Below are positions 8,972 to 18,307 of a stretch of 64,000 bases of DNA, piece by piece. Positions within the stretch are counted from its first letter, which is position 1. Each line of letters opens with the position of its first letter. Source of the stretch: Glutamicibacter ardleyensis. GTDB lineage: Bacteria; Actinomycetota; Actinomycetes; Actinomycetales; Micrococcaceae. Location of the stretch: assembly GCF_014644555.1 (NCBI RefSeq), contig NZ_BMKX01000003.1, positions 227,874 to 291,873 on the forward strand. The letters are read 5' to 3'. The translations under genes were made by a program, and so were the position numbers. The notes below the pieces were generated by a model. The model made no database searches, was not told where the DNA came from, and saw only the letters and a program-made list of their open reading frames with translations.

Positions 8972-10083
8972 GTTTCAGTCGCCTCTTTCTGCGGTAAAAG
9001 TCGCAGATCCGCGATATTCTGGCGAACTTTTCGAGATCGCAAGATATCAAAGAGCGCCCCACGCTGAAGAACGCGAGTAATCTTTGGCAGGCTACAAAAG
9101 TGGCCTAGATATGCACTACTTGCCGGAATTGAGTTCCGTAGATTTCTCGGACCGCACACAATGTGGGAGGTAATCGGGGGTTTACTACTGTCATCGCAGG
9201 TAAGGACTTCATGATCAATGAACTGTTCAATCACCGCATGTTGTGGATGTAAGGCGCGTCCGGTGTCGACGACGAGTAAGTCAAAGCCTTGCCTGGCAGC
9301 GGCCAATAAGCGAACCACCAATTGTTCATCCACTCCGGCGCAGCTGGCGTTTGGGGACCATGTCAGCACGGCGGTGTCCTGCAAATATGGAAGTGTGTCC
9401 ACTAGTTGATGCGGTGCAAGTGCACCACCGGAACTACGTAGCTCCTCCCACCCGATTCCTGTAGGCGGGTCCAACGTCAGTCGAGGCCATAACCCGGTGG
9501 AATGTGGATCTAAATCAATGAGTAAGCTCTTTTGCCCACTCAACGTGCCAGCATGGGCGATGAGTGCAGCTAAGGTGCTGGTGCCTACCCCTCCAGCAAG
9601 GGATGCCAAGGACAGACAGTGAGCTTGTCCCGATCGCATCCCCCACAGTCCTAGATATTCTCCCAACCAATGGTGTGCGCTGGGTAAAATGGCAACCCGA
9701 GCGCGCGGAATCCTGCTTGCCACCGACCAGAGCTGTTGGTCATCTTCTTCGAAGCCAAGAATGACGTCACATAGTCCAGGAAAATCCAACGCGTCATCAG
9801 CCATATCAGCACCCCAAAGCACTGGGCCATGACCTGCAGCGGGCAGATCTTTCAGCTCGGCACACTGGTGGATACGCACCGCGGCGCCCAACGCGATCAA
9901 GGCACAGCTTTCAATCAGCCGCACATCGTTACTGACCAAAGTGCACACCAGTTCTTCTGCCTGCTCACGCTCTGGTTTCACCAGGACAAGTTTTTGGTCC
10001 TGAAGCGTTTGTTCGGTAGCCACGAAGCGTGAATCACTTGGAACCTGCGGTATGCCAATACCAGGGAAAGATAACCAATTCAT
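8968..10083 (-). CDS. CpaE/TadZ-like pilus localisation ATPase
   Basis: A 371-residue ParA/MinD-superfamily protein, first gene of the pilus operon. The deviant Walker A is GGVGTST (near residue 165), lacking the usual lysine; CpaE and TadZ proteins commonly lack it. SLLIDLDPHSTGLW is the Walker A-prime region, and LLVVDTGRAL follows later. The N-terminal 140 residues look like a receiver-like domain. CpaE/TadZ proteins position the pilus machinery at a pole or focus. The start is the ATG at 10083; upstream is an 87-base gap shared with the divergent polymerase gene, which must hold the operon promoter. Confidence 0.87.
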   Translation of the reverse strand: MNWLSFPGIGIPQVPSDSRFVATEQTLQDQKLVLVKPEREQAEELVCTLVSNDVRLIESCALIALGAAVRIHQCAELKDLPAAGHGPVLWGADMADDALDFPGLCDVILGFEEDDQQLWSVASRIPRARVAILPSAHHWLGEYLGLWGMRSGQAHCLSLASLAGGVGTSTLAALIAHAGTLSGQKSLLIDLDPHSTGLWPRLTLDPPTGIGWEELRSSGGALAPHQLVDTLPYLQDTAVLTWSPNASCAGVDEQLVVRLLAAARQGFDLLVVDTGRALHPQHAVIEQFIDHEVLTCDDSSKPPITSHIVCGPRNLRNSIPASSAYLGHFCSLPKITRVLQRGALFDILRSRKVRQNIADLRLLPQKEATET

Positions 10084-10170
10084 AGTTGAACGGTGACATC
10101 GTTTTGTACAGTGCCGGGCGCACCCCTAGCAAACTGGGGATATTGTCCTTGGACAATGCACAATAGAGCC

Positions 10171-11820
10171 ATGAGCATGCTTGCCTTTATCGGCGCAGAC
10201 CCCGAAGGCTACGCCATCCTCGAACTGCGTCAGGCCCACAACGGTGCACCGGTCATCCCGGCCAGGTTGGTGTCCGCAACGGATTTTCCAATGGCCGTAC
10301 GCACCATTGAAGACGAGCATTCTCCCCGGTGGATCATGTTGCGCACCACCCCGTGGATGCAGCCACTTTTGGCGCACGGTGTCTTCCTTGCCAAGGCACA
10401 TATTCTTTCGCTTGCCCAAAGGATTTTGCATCGCAGCCCACTGAGCTCCGGTGCGTTAGATGATTTTGATGTAGATAGCCCGAATGCTCCGATACTCCGG
10501 CCAAATCAAGATGCACTGTTTGATTCTCCGGTTACCGGGGAAAGCCTCGATGACCTCGTTTCTATGTATCTGGCCCAGCGCCAGGCGCTACCTACCGAGA
10601 AGTCCGCGCGCAAACGGCTTGAACTACTTATTCATGCCGAGTCCGTGGGTGCGCTGGTAGCCTGCGAAATGGAACATACGGGATTAGCCTGGGATGAAAA
10701 AGCACATCGCGAATTATTGCGCGAGAAGCTGGGGCCCGCAGTAGGCGAGGGGACACGTCCGGTAAAACTAGCGCAGTTAGCCCAGTCTTTAGCCCACGCG
10801 CTGAACAGTCCTGGTCTGAACCCCGATTCCCCACGGGAACTTCTTCGTGCACTGCACCGTGCGGGATTTGCGGTTCAATCGGTCCGTGTCTGGGAATTAG
10901 AACAACTTAAACATCCACTTATCGAGCAGGTTTTAGAGTATAAAAAACTTTCTCGCTTAGCTAGTACTCATGGAGATGAGTGGCTAGACCAATGGGTCAC
11001 CGAGGGACGTTTCCACCCGCATTACATCTTAGGGACGGTCGCCTCTGGTCGGTGGGCTGCCAGTGGCGGCGGGGCTTTACAACTCCCCCACTCGATCCGC
11101 CAGGTCGTTCGAACTCCCGTGGGGCGAACCTTTGTCATTGCCGACGGACGGCAACTTGAACCACGCATTCTTGCTGCAATCTCCCAAGACCGTCAGCTCC
11201 AAGAGGCAGGCCAACAAGATGACCTGTATCAGTGGCTTATCAACGCGAAACTTGTCTCCGACCGCAATGAGGCAAAGTTGGGGATGCTCTCGGTTATTTA
11301 CGGGGGCGGTGGTGGCACCTCAGGTGCGGTAGGCGCGGCGTTGAAGAAGAACTTCCCACAGGCGATGGCCTATGTTGATCAGGCGGCGAAAGCCGGCGAA
11401 CGCGGTCAAGGGGTGCAAAGCTGGTTAGGTCGGGGCTGCCCACCGGCGGACGAAGCTTGGATACAGGCCCAGCGAGCCACCCACGATGGGGCCGGGCAGC
11501 GAGCTGCGGACGCGGCGGCACGTTCACGCGGCAGATTCACACGGAACTTCGTGGTGCAATCAACCGCGGCGGAATGGGCTCTGGTGTGGCTAGGCCACGC
11601 CCGGCATCTGATTCGGCAGGCCGGATGGGGCGACACTTGCCAGCAAGTGTTTTTTGTTCATGACGAAGCGGTCTTTGAATGCCCGGTGGAATTGGCTCCG
11701 CAGCTAGGTGAATTAGTGCGCCACGCGGCATTGCTCGCCGGACGTACTCTCTTTGGAGAGCACAGCCCCAACTTCCCGGTCAGTGTCGGAATCTCGCAGA
11801 ACTACGCTGAAGGCAAGTAA
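10171..11820 (+). CDS. Family A DNA polymerase-like protein with degenerate exonuclease domain
   Basis: A 549-residue protein resembling the polymerase half of DNA polymerase I, of a type annotated in actinobacteria as bifunctional 3'-5' exonuclease/DNA polymerase. Recognisable parts are GRWAASGGGALQLPHSIR (finger/palm), the motif A equivalent VIADGRQLEPRILA, the O-helix region EAKLGMLSVIYGG, and motif C FFVHDEAVFECP. There is no 5'-nuclease domain, and the N-terminal exonuclease region is short. The frame opens at 10093, but the ATG at 10171 (MSMLAFIGADPEG) fits the family N-terminus better. It is a stand-alone gene, divergent from the pilus operon and convergent with a Nudix gene 4 bases away. 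Its role is probably repair or translesion synthesis. Confidence 0.85.
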   Translation: MSMLAFIGADPEGYAILELRQAHNGAPVIPARLVSATDFPMAVRTIEDEHSPRWIMLRTTPWMQPLLAHGVFLAKAHILSLAQRILHRSPLSSGALDDFDVDSPNAPILRPNQDALFDSPVTGESLDDLVSMYLAQRQALPTEKSARKRLELLIHAESVGALVACEMEHTGLAWDEKAHRELLREKLGPAVGEGTRPVKLAQLAQSLAHALNSPGLNPDSPRELLRALHRAGFAVQSVRVWELEQLKHPLIEQVLEYKKLSRLASTHGDEWLDQWVTEGRFHPHYILGTVASGRWAASGGGALQLPHSIRQVVRTPVGRTFVIADGRQLEPRILAAISQDRQLQEAGQQDDLYQWLINAKLVSDRNEAKLGMLSVIYGGGGGTSGAVGAALKKNFPQAMAYVDQAAKAGERGQGVQSWLGRGCPPADEAWIQAQRATHDGAGQRAADAAARSRGRFTRNFVVQSTAAEWALVWLGHARHLIRQAGWGDTCQQVFFVHDEAVFECPVELAPQLGELVRHAALLAGRTLFGEHSPNFPVSVGISQNYAEGK

Positions 11821-11824
11821 CTGG

Positions 11825-12502
11825 CTAGCCCATCATGATTTCGCGTTGCCTGTTCCACGGCTTGTTCCAGCCCAACTCATCAAATAAGCGATCAAGCACA
11901 ATGGCAGTAAATCCCCAGATCAAATGGCCCTCATATTCGAAGGCCGGGGATTTGAAGCGTTGTGCACCGCGGCGCACTACCGCGGTCAGCCGGTTATGCG
12001 GATTGAGCAGATGCGCCACGGGTACGCGGAACACATCCGCACTTTCACGCAGATCAGCCGCGTAAACCTTGGATTCGGTGTGCCACCAGCCGATCACCGG
12101 CGTGACGAGGAAACTCGATACCGGAAGTTCCGTCTCGGTCAGCTGACCGAGCACCTCAATCCCGGAGGTCTGAACTCCGGTCTCCTCCCATGCTTCGCGT
12201 AAGGCCGCAGCAACCGCTGAACCGTCCTCCGGGTCCACACCGCCACCTGGGAAGGCGACCTGCCCGGCGTGTTTGCGTAATGTTGAAGCGCGTTCAACAA
12301 AGAGCAAGTCAAGGTCTTGGGCCTTGGAATTTTCCCCCACCGCCTCCGCGGTGGCTGATCCGAAGAGGATGAGTACCGCCGCTTTACGCACGCTGTTGGC
12401 ATCCAGCTGTGCAAAGACCCAATCCTTGGAAAGTTTGGTCGTGGAGCCCTTGCTTTGCTCGTGGGTGGCGATCACCTTTGCCAACTCTGTGCGTGCACTC
12501 AT
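11825..12502 (-). CDS. Nudix hydrolase, CoA pyrophosphatase-like
   Basis: A 225-residue Nudix protein with a complete box at about residues 86-108 (GGVDPED, then [11 protein letters not shown]), preceded by AGQVAFPGG. The AGQxxFPGG plus Nudix box pattern is that of NudL/YeaB-type CoA pyrophosphatases, which split CoA to phosphopantetheine and 3',5'-ADP; the substrate here is inferred. The ATG overlaps the nth stop codon as ATGA, so the two are co-translated. The pairing of nth with a Nudix gene recurs in actinobacteria. Confidence 0.88.
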   Translation of the reverse strand: MSARTELAKVIATHEQSKGSTTKLSKDWVFAQLDANSVRKAAVLILFGSATAEAVGENSKAQDLDLLFVERASTLRKHAGQVAFPGGGVDPEDGSAVAAALREAWEETGVQTSGIEVLGQLTETELPVSSFLVTPVIGWWHTESKVYAADLRESADVFRVPVAHLLNPHNRLTAVVRRGAQRFKSPAFEYEGHLIWGFTAIVLDRLFDELGWNKPWNRQREIMMG

Positions 12503-13341
12503 GCGTCTAATCCATATCCTTCGGCGCGCAGTTCTCGACGGGTAGCTCCATCAAGCATTTTCTGCAGTAGTTCTTCTCTTCCGGGGGCCAATTCATATTT
12601 GAGTAGCTTTTGGGCCTTGGCCGGAATTTCTTCACCGATTCCTGCCGAGGGGCAAAGCTGTGCCAAGACGCAGGCACCACACGCCGGCTTGCGGGCGTGG
12701 CAAACTCTGCGGCCGTGAAAGACTACCCGGTGGCTGAGCATGGTCCAGTCACGCTTTTCAAATAATTCACCGACCTCATGCTCTACCTTGACTGGGTCGC
12801 TCTGTCCGGTCCAGCCAAATCGATTAGCGAGCCGGCCGAAGTGTGTGTCTACGGTAATACCGGGAACGCCGAACGCGTTGCCAAGCACCACGTTAGCGGT
12901 CTTGCGTCCCACCCCGGCGAGTTTCACCAGATCTTCGAGCTTGGCAGGAACTTCTCCGCCGTGTCGCTCGACCAGTGCCGCGGAAAGCCCCAGCAGCGAT
13001 TCTGTTTTGGCGCGAAAAAAGCCCGTGGGTCGGATGAGCGCTTCGAGCTCTGAGCGGTCCGCCTGGCTCATTGCCAGCGCATCAGGGAATCGGCTAAAGA
13101 GTGCCGGGGTAATTGAGTTAACCCGTACGTCGGTAGTTTGCGCGGAAAGTACCGTAGCAACCAGCAGCTCGAAGGGATTCTCAAAATCCAATTCTGCGAC
13201 TGCATACGGGTATGCCTCGGCTAAGAGTCGGTGCATCTTGCGTGCACGCCGTTTCAGACCTAATTCAGATTCAACTTTTACTTTTGTTGCCACCAGATGA
13301 TCGTGCCATGAGCCGACGATTTTTTCATTGTTTACCTGCAC
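12499..13341 (-). CDS. nth: Endonuclease III
   Basis: A base-excision repair DNA glycosylase/AP lyase. The helix-hairpin-helix [13 protein letters not shown] holds the catalytic lysine; the catalytic aspartate is in [13 protein letters not shown]. The [4Fe-4S] loop is C-X6-C-X2-C-X5-C ([17 protein letters not shown]). The frame gives 280 residues, longer at the N-terminus than most Nth proteins; a GTG at 13293 ([10 protein letters not shown]) is an alternative start giving 264 residues. It is first in a two-gene unit with the Nudix enzyme and divergent from acs. Confidence 0.95.
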   Translation of the reverse strand: MQVNNEKIVGSWHDHLVATKVKVESELGLKRRARKMHRLLAEAYPYAVAELDFENPFELLVATVLSAQTTDVRVNSITPALFSRFPDALAMSQADRSELEALIRPTGFFRAKTESLLGLSAALVERHGGEVPAKLEDLVKLAGVGRKTANVVLGNAFGVPGITVDTHFGRLANRFGWTGQSDPVKVEHEVGELFEKRDWTMLSHRVVFHGRRVCHARKPACGACVLAQLCPSAGIGEEIPAKAQKLLKYELAPGREELLQKMLDGATRRELRAEGYGLDA

Positions 13342-13391
13342 TTCGTCGCACTCTATGACCGTTCAGCGCAGAAATTGCCCACTGCCACCTC

Positions 13392-13410
13392 TGTGGTGAC
13401 ACAAACCACA
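13392..13410. promoter_or_regulatory. Inverted repeat TGTGGT-N7-ACCACA in the acs promoter region
   Basis: A perfect 6+6 dyad with a 7-base spacer, 90 bases before acs. It resembles a Crp half-site pair but with spacing 3 bases too long, so it may be a second regulator's site. Confidence 0.4.
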
Positions 13411-13428
13411 GGTGTTAGCTTGTTGGCG

Positions 13429-13444
13429 TGTAACTTTGGTCACA
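13429..13444. promoter_or_regulatory. Probable Crp/GlxR binding site before acs
   Basis: TGTAACTTTGGTCACA matches the consensus TGTGA-N6-TCACA at 9 of 10 positions. It lies 38 bases before the acs start codon, where it could repress or activate depending on the transcription start. A Crp-family regulator is encoded 4 kb away and has a comparable site in its own promoter. Confidence 0.6.
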
Positions 13445-13481
13445 GAGTAAATTTTGTTTAACCGAAAGGAAGCGATCACCG

Positions 13482-15458
13482 GTGAGTGATTCCAAGACCC
13501 TGGACAATCTATCCCATGAAACCCGAGCTTTTGCCCCGAGCAAAGAGTTCAGTGACCAAGCCATCGGTCAGGCCAGCCAGTATGCGGCAGCCAAAGAAGA
13601 CCGCCTAGGTTACTGGGCGCAGCAGGCACGTAGCGTACTGACCTGGGATACAGATTTTGCCGAAACCTTGGACTGGTCGGAGGCTCCGGTAGCCAAATGG
13701 TTTGTCGGCGGAAAACTCAACGCCGCCTACAACGCACTAGATCGTCACGTAGAAAACGGCCTCGGCGACCGCGTCGCCATTTACTTCGAGGGCGAACCAG
13801 GAGATACCCGCACCTACACCTACGCGCAGCTCACCGAAGAAGTGAAGAAGGCAGCTAACGCCTTCGAATCCTTAGGAGTAGTTAAGGGTGACCGTGTGGC
13901 GGTATACCTGCCAATGATCCCCGAAGCGGTCATCACCATGCTCGCCTGCGCACGTATCGGTGCCATCCATTCGGTAGTCTTCGGCGGTTTCTCTGCCGAC
14001 GCGCTACGTAGCCGTATTGACGACGCGGATGCCAAGCTTGTGGTCACCGCCGACGGCACCTGGCGCCGCGGCAAGCCATCCGCGCTGAAGCCAGCGGTAG
14101 ACGCTGCGCTAGAAAAGCCCGGCCACACGGTAGAAAACGTGGTGGTAGTTAAGCGCAATGGCGAACAGACCGCCTTCGGTCCGCTGGATAAGTGGTGGCA
14201 TGAGGTAGTAGACGCTGCCAGCACCGAACATGAGGCCCCTGCTCACGATTCCGAACACCCGCTGTTTGTGCTTTACACCTCCGGTACTACCGGTACCCCA
14301 AAGGGCATTGTGCACACCACCGGTGGTTATTTGGTCCAGGGCGCGGTCACTCACCGCGATACCTTTGATCTGCATCCCGAGACCGACGTGTACTGGTGCA
14401 CCGCCGATATTGGTTGGGTTACCGGCCACTCCTACGTCACTTACGCGCCATTGATCAATGGCGCCACCCAGGTGATCTACGAAGGAACTCCAGACACCCC
14501 GCATCAGGGACGCTGGTGGGAACTGATTGAAAAGTACAAGGTCTCGATTCTTTACACAGCACCCACCGCGATCCGCACCTTCATGAAGTGGGGCCGCGAC
14601 ATTCCAGACGGATATGACCTATCCTCCTTGCGCGTGCTTGGCTCAGTAGGCGAGCCAATCAACCCCGAAGCGTGGATGTGGTACCGCGATGTCATCGGCA
14701 CCAACAACGGTAAAAACGGTGAACGCAAGGAAAACCCCACCCCCATCGTGGATACCTGGTGGCAGACCGAAACCGGCGCGCATATGATCACTCCACTGCC
14801 TGGCGTCACCGCGACCAAGCCGGGCTCGGCTCAGGTTGCCGTTCCAGGAATTAGCATCGACGTGGTAGATGAAGCCGGCCAGTCCGTTGCCGATGGCGAA
14901 GGCGGTTTCCTGGTCATCCGTGAGCCTTGGCCCGCCATGTTGCGTGGCATCTGGGGCGATATGGAACGCTATAAGTCCACCTACTGGTCCCGTTTTGATG
15001 ACATGTACTTTGCTGGTGATGGTGCCAAGAAGGATGAGGACGGGGATATTTGGTTGCTCGGTCGCGTCGATGACGTGATGAACGTATCCGGTCACCGTCT
15101 ATCCACCACCGAAATCGAATCCTCGCTAGTGGCCCACCCATATGTGGCCGAGGCCGCGGTGGTCGGTGCGAAGGACGAAACTACCGGCGAAGCCGTGGTG
15201 GCGTTCGTCATCTTGCAGACGGAACCTGCCGAGGGCGAAGACGTGGTGGCAATCCTGCGCAACCATGTGGGCAAGGATATTGGTCCCATCGCCAAACCAC
15301 GTCACGTACTGGTGGTTCCGGAGCTGCCGAAGACTCGCTCGGGCAAGATTATGCGACGTCTACTCAAGGACGTGGCCGAAGGCCGCGAAGTGGGCGACTC
15401 CACCACGCTGTCCGATGCTGATGTGATGACACAGATTGCGCAGTCAATGAAGAAGTAG
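13482..15458 (+). CDS. acs: Acetyl-CoA synthetase (AMP-forming)
   Basis: A 658-residue enzyme converting acetate, ATP and CoA to acetyl-CoA, AMP and pyrophosphate in the cytoplasm. The P-loop is [11 protein letters not shown] (near residue 265); also visible are the acetate-pocket region [10 protein letters not shown], the hinge region [15 protein letters not shown], and the C-terminal [12 protein letters not shown] whose lysine is the known acetylation site that sirtuins reverse. The length is typical of Acs. The start is a GTG at 13482 with AAAGGAAG 9 bases before it. The promoter carries Crp-like sites; it is a single gene. A sirtuin gene lies elsewhere in this window. Confidence 0.97.
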   Translation: MSDSKTLDNLSHETRAFAPSKEFSDQAIGQASQYAAAKEDRLGYWAQQARSVLTWDTDFAETLDWSEAPVAKWFVGGKLNAAYNALDRHVENGLGDRVAIYFEGEPGDTRTYTYAQLTEEVKKAANAFESLGVVKGDRVAVYLPMIPEAVITMLACARIGAIHSVVFGGFSADALRSRIDDADAKLVVTADGTWRRGKPSALKPAVDAALEKPGHTVENVVVVKRNGEQTAFGPLDKWWHEVVDAASTEHEAPAHDSEHPLFVLYTSGTTGTPKGIVHTTGGYLVQGAVTHRDTFDLHPETDVYWCTADIGWVTGHSYVTYAPLINGATQVIYEGTPDTPHQGRWWELIEKYKVSILYTAPTAIRTFMKWGRDIPDGYDLSSLRVLGSVGEPINPEAWMWYRDVIGTNNGKNGERKENPTPIVDTWWQTETGAHMITPLPGVTATKPGSAQVAVPGISIDVVDEAGQSVADGEGGFLVIREPWPAMLRGIWGDMERYKSTYWSRFDDMYFAGDGAKKDEDGDIWLLGRVDDVMNVSGHRLSTTEIESSLVAHPYVAEAAVVGAKDETTGEAVVAFVILQTEPAEGEDVVAILRNHVGKDIGPIAKPRHVLVVPELPKTRSGKIMRRLLKDVAEGREVGDSTTLSDADVMTQIAQSMKK

Positions 15459-15714
15459 CACTGGCTGGTTTTCATGAGAAGCCGTCACCGCCCTAGTTCA
15501 TTTTCCTGCAACTCTTTGAGGGGTTGTCGGAAAGTGCCGGGGATGGTGGCGGCTTCTTTGTGCTCGTTTCATCTGAACTCCCCCACTAAAACAAACTTGA
15601 GCTCTCAACATTACGACAGATGTTACGGGCAAGCACAGCTAAATTTCCGCCTATGAGCCCCGTAATACCGGATGCAACAGCGGTGATAGCCAGAGTGTGT
15701 AATAGATTTGAATA

Positions 15715-16167
15715 ATGACCTACTCAGCGAAGCGCACCATCTTGTTACTGAACGGACCGAACCTGAACCTTTTGGGAACTCGCGAGCCCGAAATTTATGG
15801 GCACGATACGCTCGCGGATGTTGAGCGACTGGCCATGCAGGCGGCCGCCGAACAGCAGCTAGATTTGGAAGCGCTTCAGTCCAACCATGAAGGTGTGCTC
15901 ATTGATGCAATTCATGAGGCGAGACTGAGCAAAGGCGGCATCATCATTAACCCTGGGGCTTTCACCCACACCTCGGTGGCCATAGCCGATGCGCTTAGCG
16001 GGGTGTCCCTACCGGTAGTTGAGGTACATATTTCCAACGTGCATCAGCGTGAGGCATTCCGCCATCACTCATACGTTTCTGCGGTAGCGTCTTCAATCAT
16101 TATTGGCGCCGGTGTTAACGGCTACCGGCTCGCGGTGCAGCAGATGGCCCATCTTCTTAGCCGCTAA
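15715..16167 (+). CDS. aroQ: 3-dehydroquinate dehydratase, type II
   Basis: A 150-residue shikimate-pathway enzyme converting 3-dehydroquinate to 3-dehydroshikimate. Family landmarks are [17 protein letters not shown] (catalytic tyrosine in EIYG), the substrate-binding NPGAFTHTS, and [19 protein letters not shown]. It starts at the ATG at 15715 after a 256-base gap that follows acs and shows no other gene. Its stop codon overlaps the stop of the convergent marP gene by two bases. Confidence 0.96.
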   Translation: MTYSAKRTILLLNGPNLNLLGTREPEIYGHDTLADVERLAMQAAAEQQLDLEALQSNHEGVLIDAIHEARLSKGGIIINPGAFTHTSVAIADALSGVSLPVVEVHISNVHQREAFRHHSYVSAVASSIIIGAGVNGYRLAVQQMAHLLSR

Positions 16168-17354
16168 TCGCTAATGCAGTCGCCAGTCTTGATTGAGTTA
16201 GTCCGTTGCCCTGCGGCTTTAAGGGCGATTTCCATCTCTTCAAGACTCAGCGCAAAGCCGATTTCATCGTTGCCACGAGATTTAGCAAAGACCATACCTA
16301 CCGCTTCGCCAGATTCACTAACCAGTGGGCCACCGGAGTTGCCCTGGGCCACCTTTGCGGTCAGCTGATACACGGATAATGAGGACGGATCTTCACCATA
16401 AATATTGGCGATAGATACCGTAGCGCGTGAGGCAACTACCGCTCCACGCACCTGCAATGGCCCACCGGCCGGGAAACCAATAAATGCTGCCTGGTCGCCG
16501 CGCCCCAGATTTTGATTTGCGAGCTCTAATGGGGTGGTGTTCATCCCATCAACGCGAAGCACCGCGATATCGGCCTCCGGATCAAAATAAACAACCTTTC
16601 CGCGGTGAAGTTCATCACCACCAACTTCCACCGTGGCAGCGCTCAAACCGGCCACCACGTGGGCGTTGGTCATCACCAGTTGGTCAGCAATAACAAAGCC
16701 AGAACCGGTCAGGTTCACACCACATTGCACGGCGGTACCGGAGATCTTAGCTACCGATTGCACGGCCGCACGCTGCAAATCATTAGGTGCCCATTCTCCA
16801 GGCTCCACTGGCTCTACCGGTGGGGCGAATGGGTCCAGCAATGCGGGGATCGTTTCGGCCATTACCGCCGAGCGTGCTGAGGAGATTGCAGTGTTTACAA
16901 ACTCCGGTGTCAGCCCGCGAATTGAGGCAATCATTTTTGACTTGTCGATCTCGGTGGATAAACGCGGAATACCCATACTTGACGTGGAGAATGCCAGTGC
17001 GCCGATGACCGTGGCGGTAATAAAAACCGAAAGCACACCGCCAGCTAAACCATCCGCGGCACGCAAGAAATCAAAGTTCATCCAACGTCTTATTCGGACC
17101 GCAAATACTCGGCCCAAGGCTTGACCCAAAACGAGCAGTACGGCCGCGGTGGCCACCATCAGGCCTACTCGCCACCAGGGGTTTGAAGCGAGGGTTGAGA
17201 CCATCGGTATGGCGAAGAATGCTGCAACGCCGCCAGCGACGAGTCCGATCATGTCGCCGACCGTGTAGAGGAAGCCACGACGAATCCCGGCAATAAAAAA
17301 AGACAACAAAACTATACAGATGGCAAGGTCTAGCCAGCTGAATATTCCGAGCAC
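16164..17354 (-). CDS. marP: MarP-like membrane serine protease (CvpA + trypsin-like domains)
   Basis: A 396-residue protein. Residues 1-125 form four membrane helices of the CvpA/colicin V type; the rest is an external chymotrypsin-like protease with His232 (TNAHVVAG), Asp262 (EADIAVLRV) and Ser340 (QGNSGGPLV). Cys211 and Cys393 match the disulfide pair of M. tuberculosis MarP, which supports acid and oxidative stress resistance by cleaving a peptidoglycan hydrolase partner. The start is a GTG at 17354. It is monocistronic and its end overlaps aroQ. Confidence 0.92.
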   Translation of the reverse strand: MLGIFSWLDLAICIVLLSFFIAGIRRGFLYTVGDMIGLVAGGVAAFFAIPMVSTLASNPWWRVGLMVATAAVLLVLGQALGRVFAVRIRRWMNFDFLRAADGLAGGVLSVFITATVIGALAFSTSSMGIPRLSTEIDKSKMIASIRGLTPEFVNTAISSARSAVMAETIPALLDPFAPPVEPVEPGEWAPNDLQRAAVQSVAKISGTAVQCGVNLTGSGFVIADQLVMTNAHVVAGLSAATVEVGGDELHRGKVVYFDPEADIAVLRVDGMNTTPLELANQNLGRGDQAAFIGFPAGGPLQVRGAVVASRATVSIANIYGEDPSSLSVYQLTAKVAQGNSGGPLVSESGEAVGMVFAKSRGNDEIGFALSLEEMEIALKAAGQRTNSIKTGDCISD

Positions 17355-17484
17355 CGAGACCCCGCTTCATTCACAAACTTTCTATTAACCCAAGGTACCC
17401 TTAGAAGCTGATGGATTTCTGCGAGGATATTCGCGAGTTTTAGTAGGGTGAGCGTGATTCTCAACATTTCTTGGCCAAACCACG

Positions 17485-17500
17485 TGTGGAAACTGTCACA
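17485..17500. promoter_or_regulatory. Probable Crp autoregulatory site
   Basis: TGTGGAAACTGTCACA matches TGTGA-N6-TCACA at 9 of 10 positions and lies 57 bases before the crp start codon. Crp/GlxR genes of related actinobacteria are autoregulated. Confidence 0.65.
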
Positions 17501-17557
17501 TTGTTACCAAATACGGCACAATGAAGTTAGCGCTTACTACTGTTGACAGGAGATTTT

Positions 17558-18235
17558 ATGGATATCGAGGTACTGCGTCGTGCGCCGCTTTTTGCGTCGC
17601 TGGGTGATGAAGTATTCGCCACGCTAACCGAAGAATTGACCGAGGTCGATCTGTCTCGCGGTGCATCAGTGTTCCGCGAAGGCGATCAGGGTGACCGTCT
17701 CTACTTCATCGTCTCGGGCAAGATCAAGCTTGGTCGCACTTCCGCCGACGGACGTGAAAACCTGATCGCCGTTCTCGGCCCAGGTGAACTGTTCGGCGAA
17801 ATGGCGCTCTTCGATCCACACCCGCGCAACGCAACCGCAACCGCCGTGTCGGAAACCCGACTGGCAGGCCTAAGCCACGAAAACATGCGCAAGGCGATCT
17901 TGAACTCCCCGGAGGTCTCGATCCAGTTGCTGCAGGCTTTGGCTGCGCGTCTACGTCGCACTAACGAGTCCCTAGCCGATCTGGTGTTCTCCGACGTTCC
18001 TGGCCGTGTGGCCAAGGCACTGTTGGATCTGGCTGACCGTTTCGGTCGCCCAGCAACCGATGGCATCCTGGTAGCTCACGAGCTCACCCAGGAAGAGCTG
18101 GCCCAGCTGGTCGGCGCCTCCCGCGAAACCGTGAACAAGGCTTTGGCCGAGTTCGTGCAGCGCGGATGGCTCCGTCTGGAAGCCCGCGCAGTCGTCATCT
18201 TGGACATCCAGCGTCTGCGTCAGCGTTCACGCTAA
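17558..18235 (+). CDS. crp: Crp/Fnr-family cAMP receptor regulator (Crp/GlxR)
   Basis: A 225-residue global regulator, the usual length for actinobacterial Crp/GlxR. The cyclic nucleotide domain covers residues 10-120, with the phosphate-binding cassette GELFGEMALFDPHPRNATATA at about 65-85. A long dimer helix follows, then the winged HTH with recognition helix ASRETVNKALAEF. The ATG at 17558 is chosen because AGGAG lies 5 bases before it; an in-frame ATG at 17543 has none. The upstream region is over 200 bases and includes a near-consensus Crp site. The gene ends at a strong hairpin. Confidence 0.95.
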   Translation: MDIEVLRRAPLFASLGDEVFATLTEELTEVDLSRGASVFREGDQGDRLYFIVSGKIKLGRTSADGRENLIAVLGPGELFGEMALFDPHPRNATATAVSETRLAGLSHENMRKAILNSPEVSIQLLQALAARLRRTNESLADLVFSDVPGRVAKALLDLADRFGRPATDGILVAHELTQEELAQLVGASRETVNKALAEFVQRGWLRLEARAVVILDIQRLRQRSR

Positions 18236-18248
18236 GCATCGCTGTAAG

Positions 18249-18295
18249 AACTATGGCCGGAAATCCTTTCAAGGATTTCCGGCCATAGTTCTTTG
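18249..18295. terminator. Terminator after crp
   Basis: A 20-base perfect inverted repeat (AACTATGGCCGGAAATCCTT at 18249-18268 and its complement at 18271-18290) is followed by CTTTG. It sits between convergent crp and the Nudix gene and can serve both. Confidence 0.85.
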
Positions 18296-18307
18296 TGCGC
18301 AAAGTTT

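Noticed and set aside
3182..10083. Possible type II secretion or competence system instead of a Tad pilus
   Set aside because: Gene order, a CpaE-like first gene, paired TadB/TadC-like proteins and TadE-like small proteins fit the Tad neighbourhood; no GspD or ComEC-like gene is present.
12740..13300. A 186-codon plus-strand frame opposite nth
   Set aside because: Serine/arginine-rich translation and complete overlap with a certain gene.
13342..13481. A riboswitch before acs
   Set aside because: The leader is short and shows operator-like dyads but no recognisable aptamer fold.
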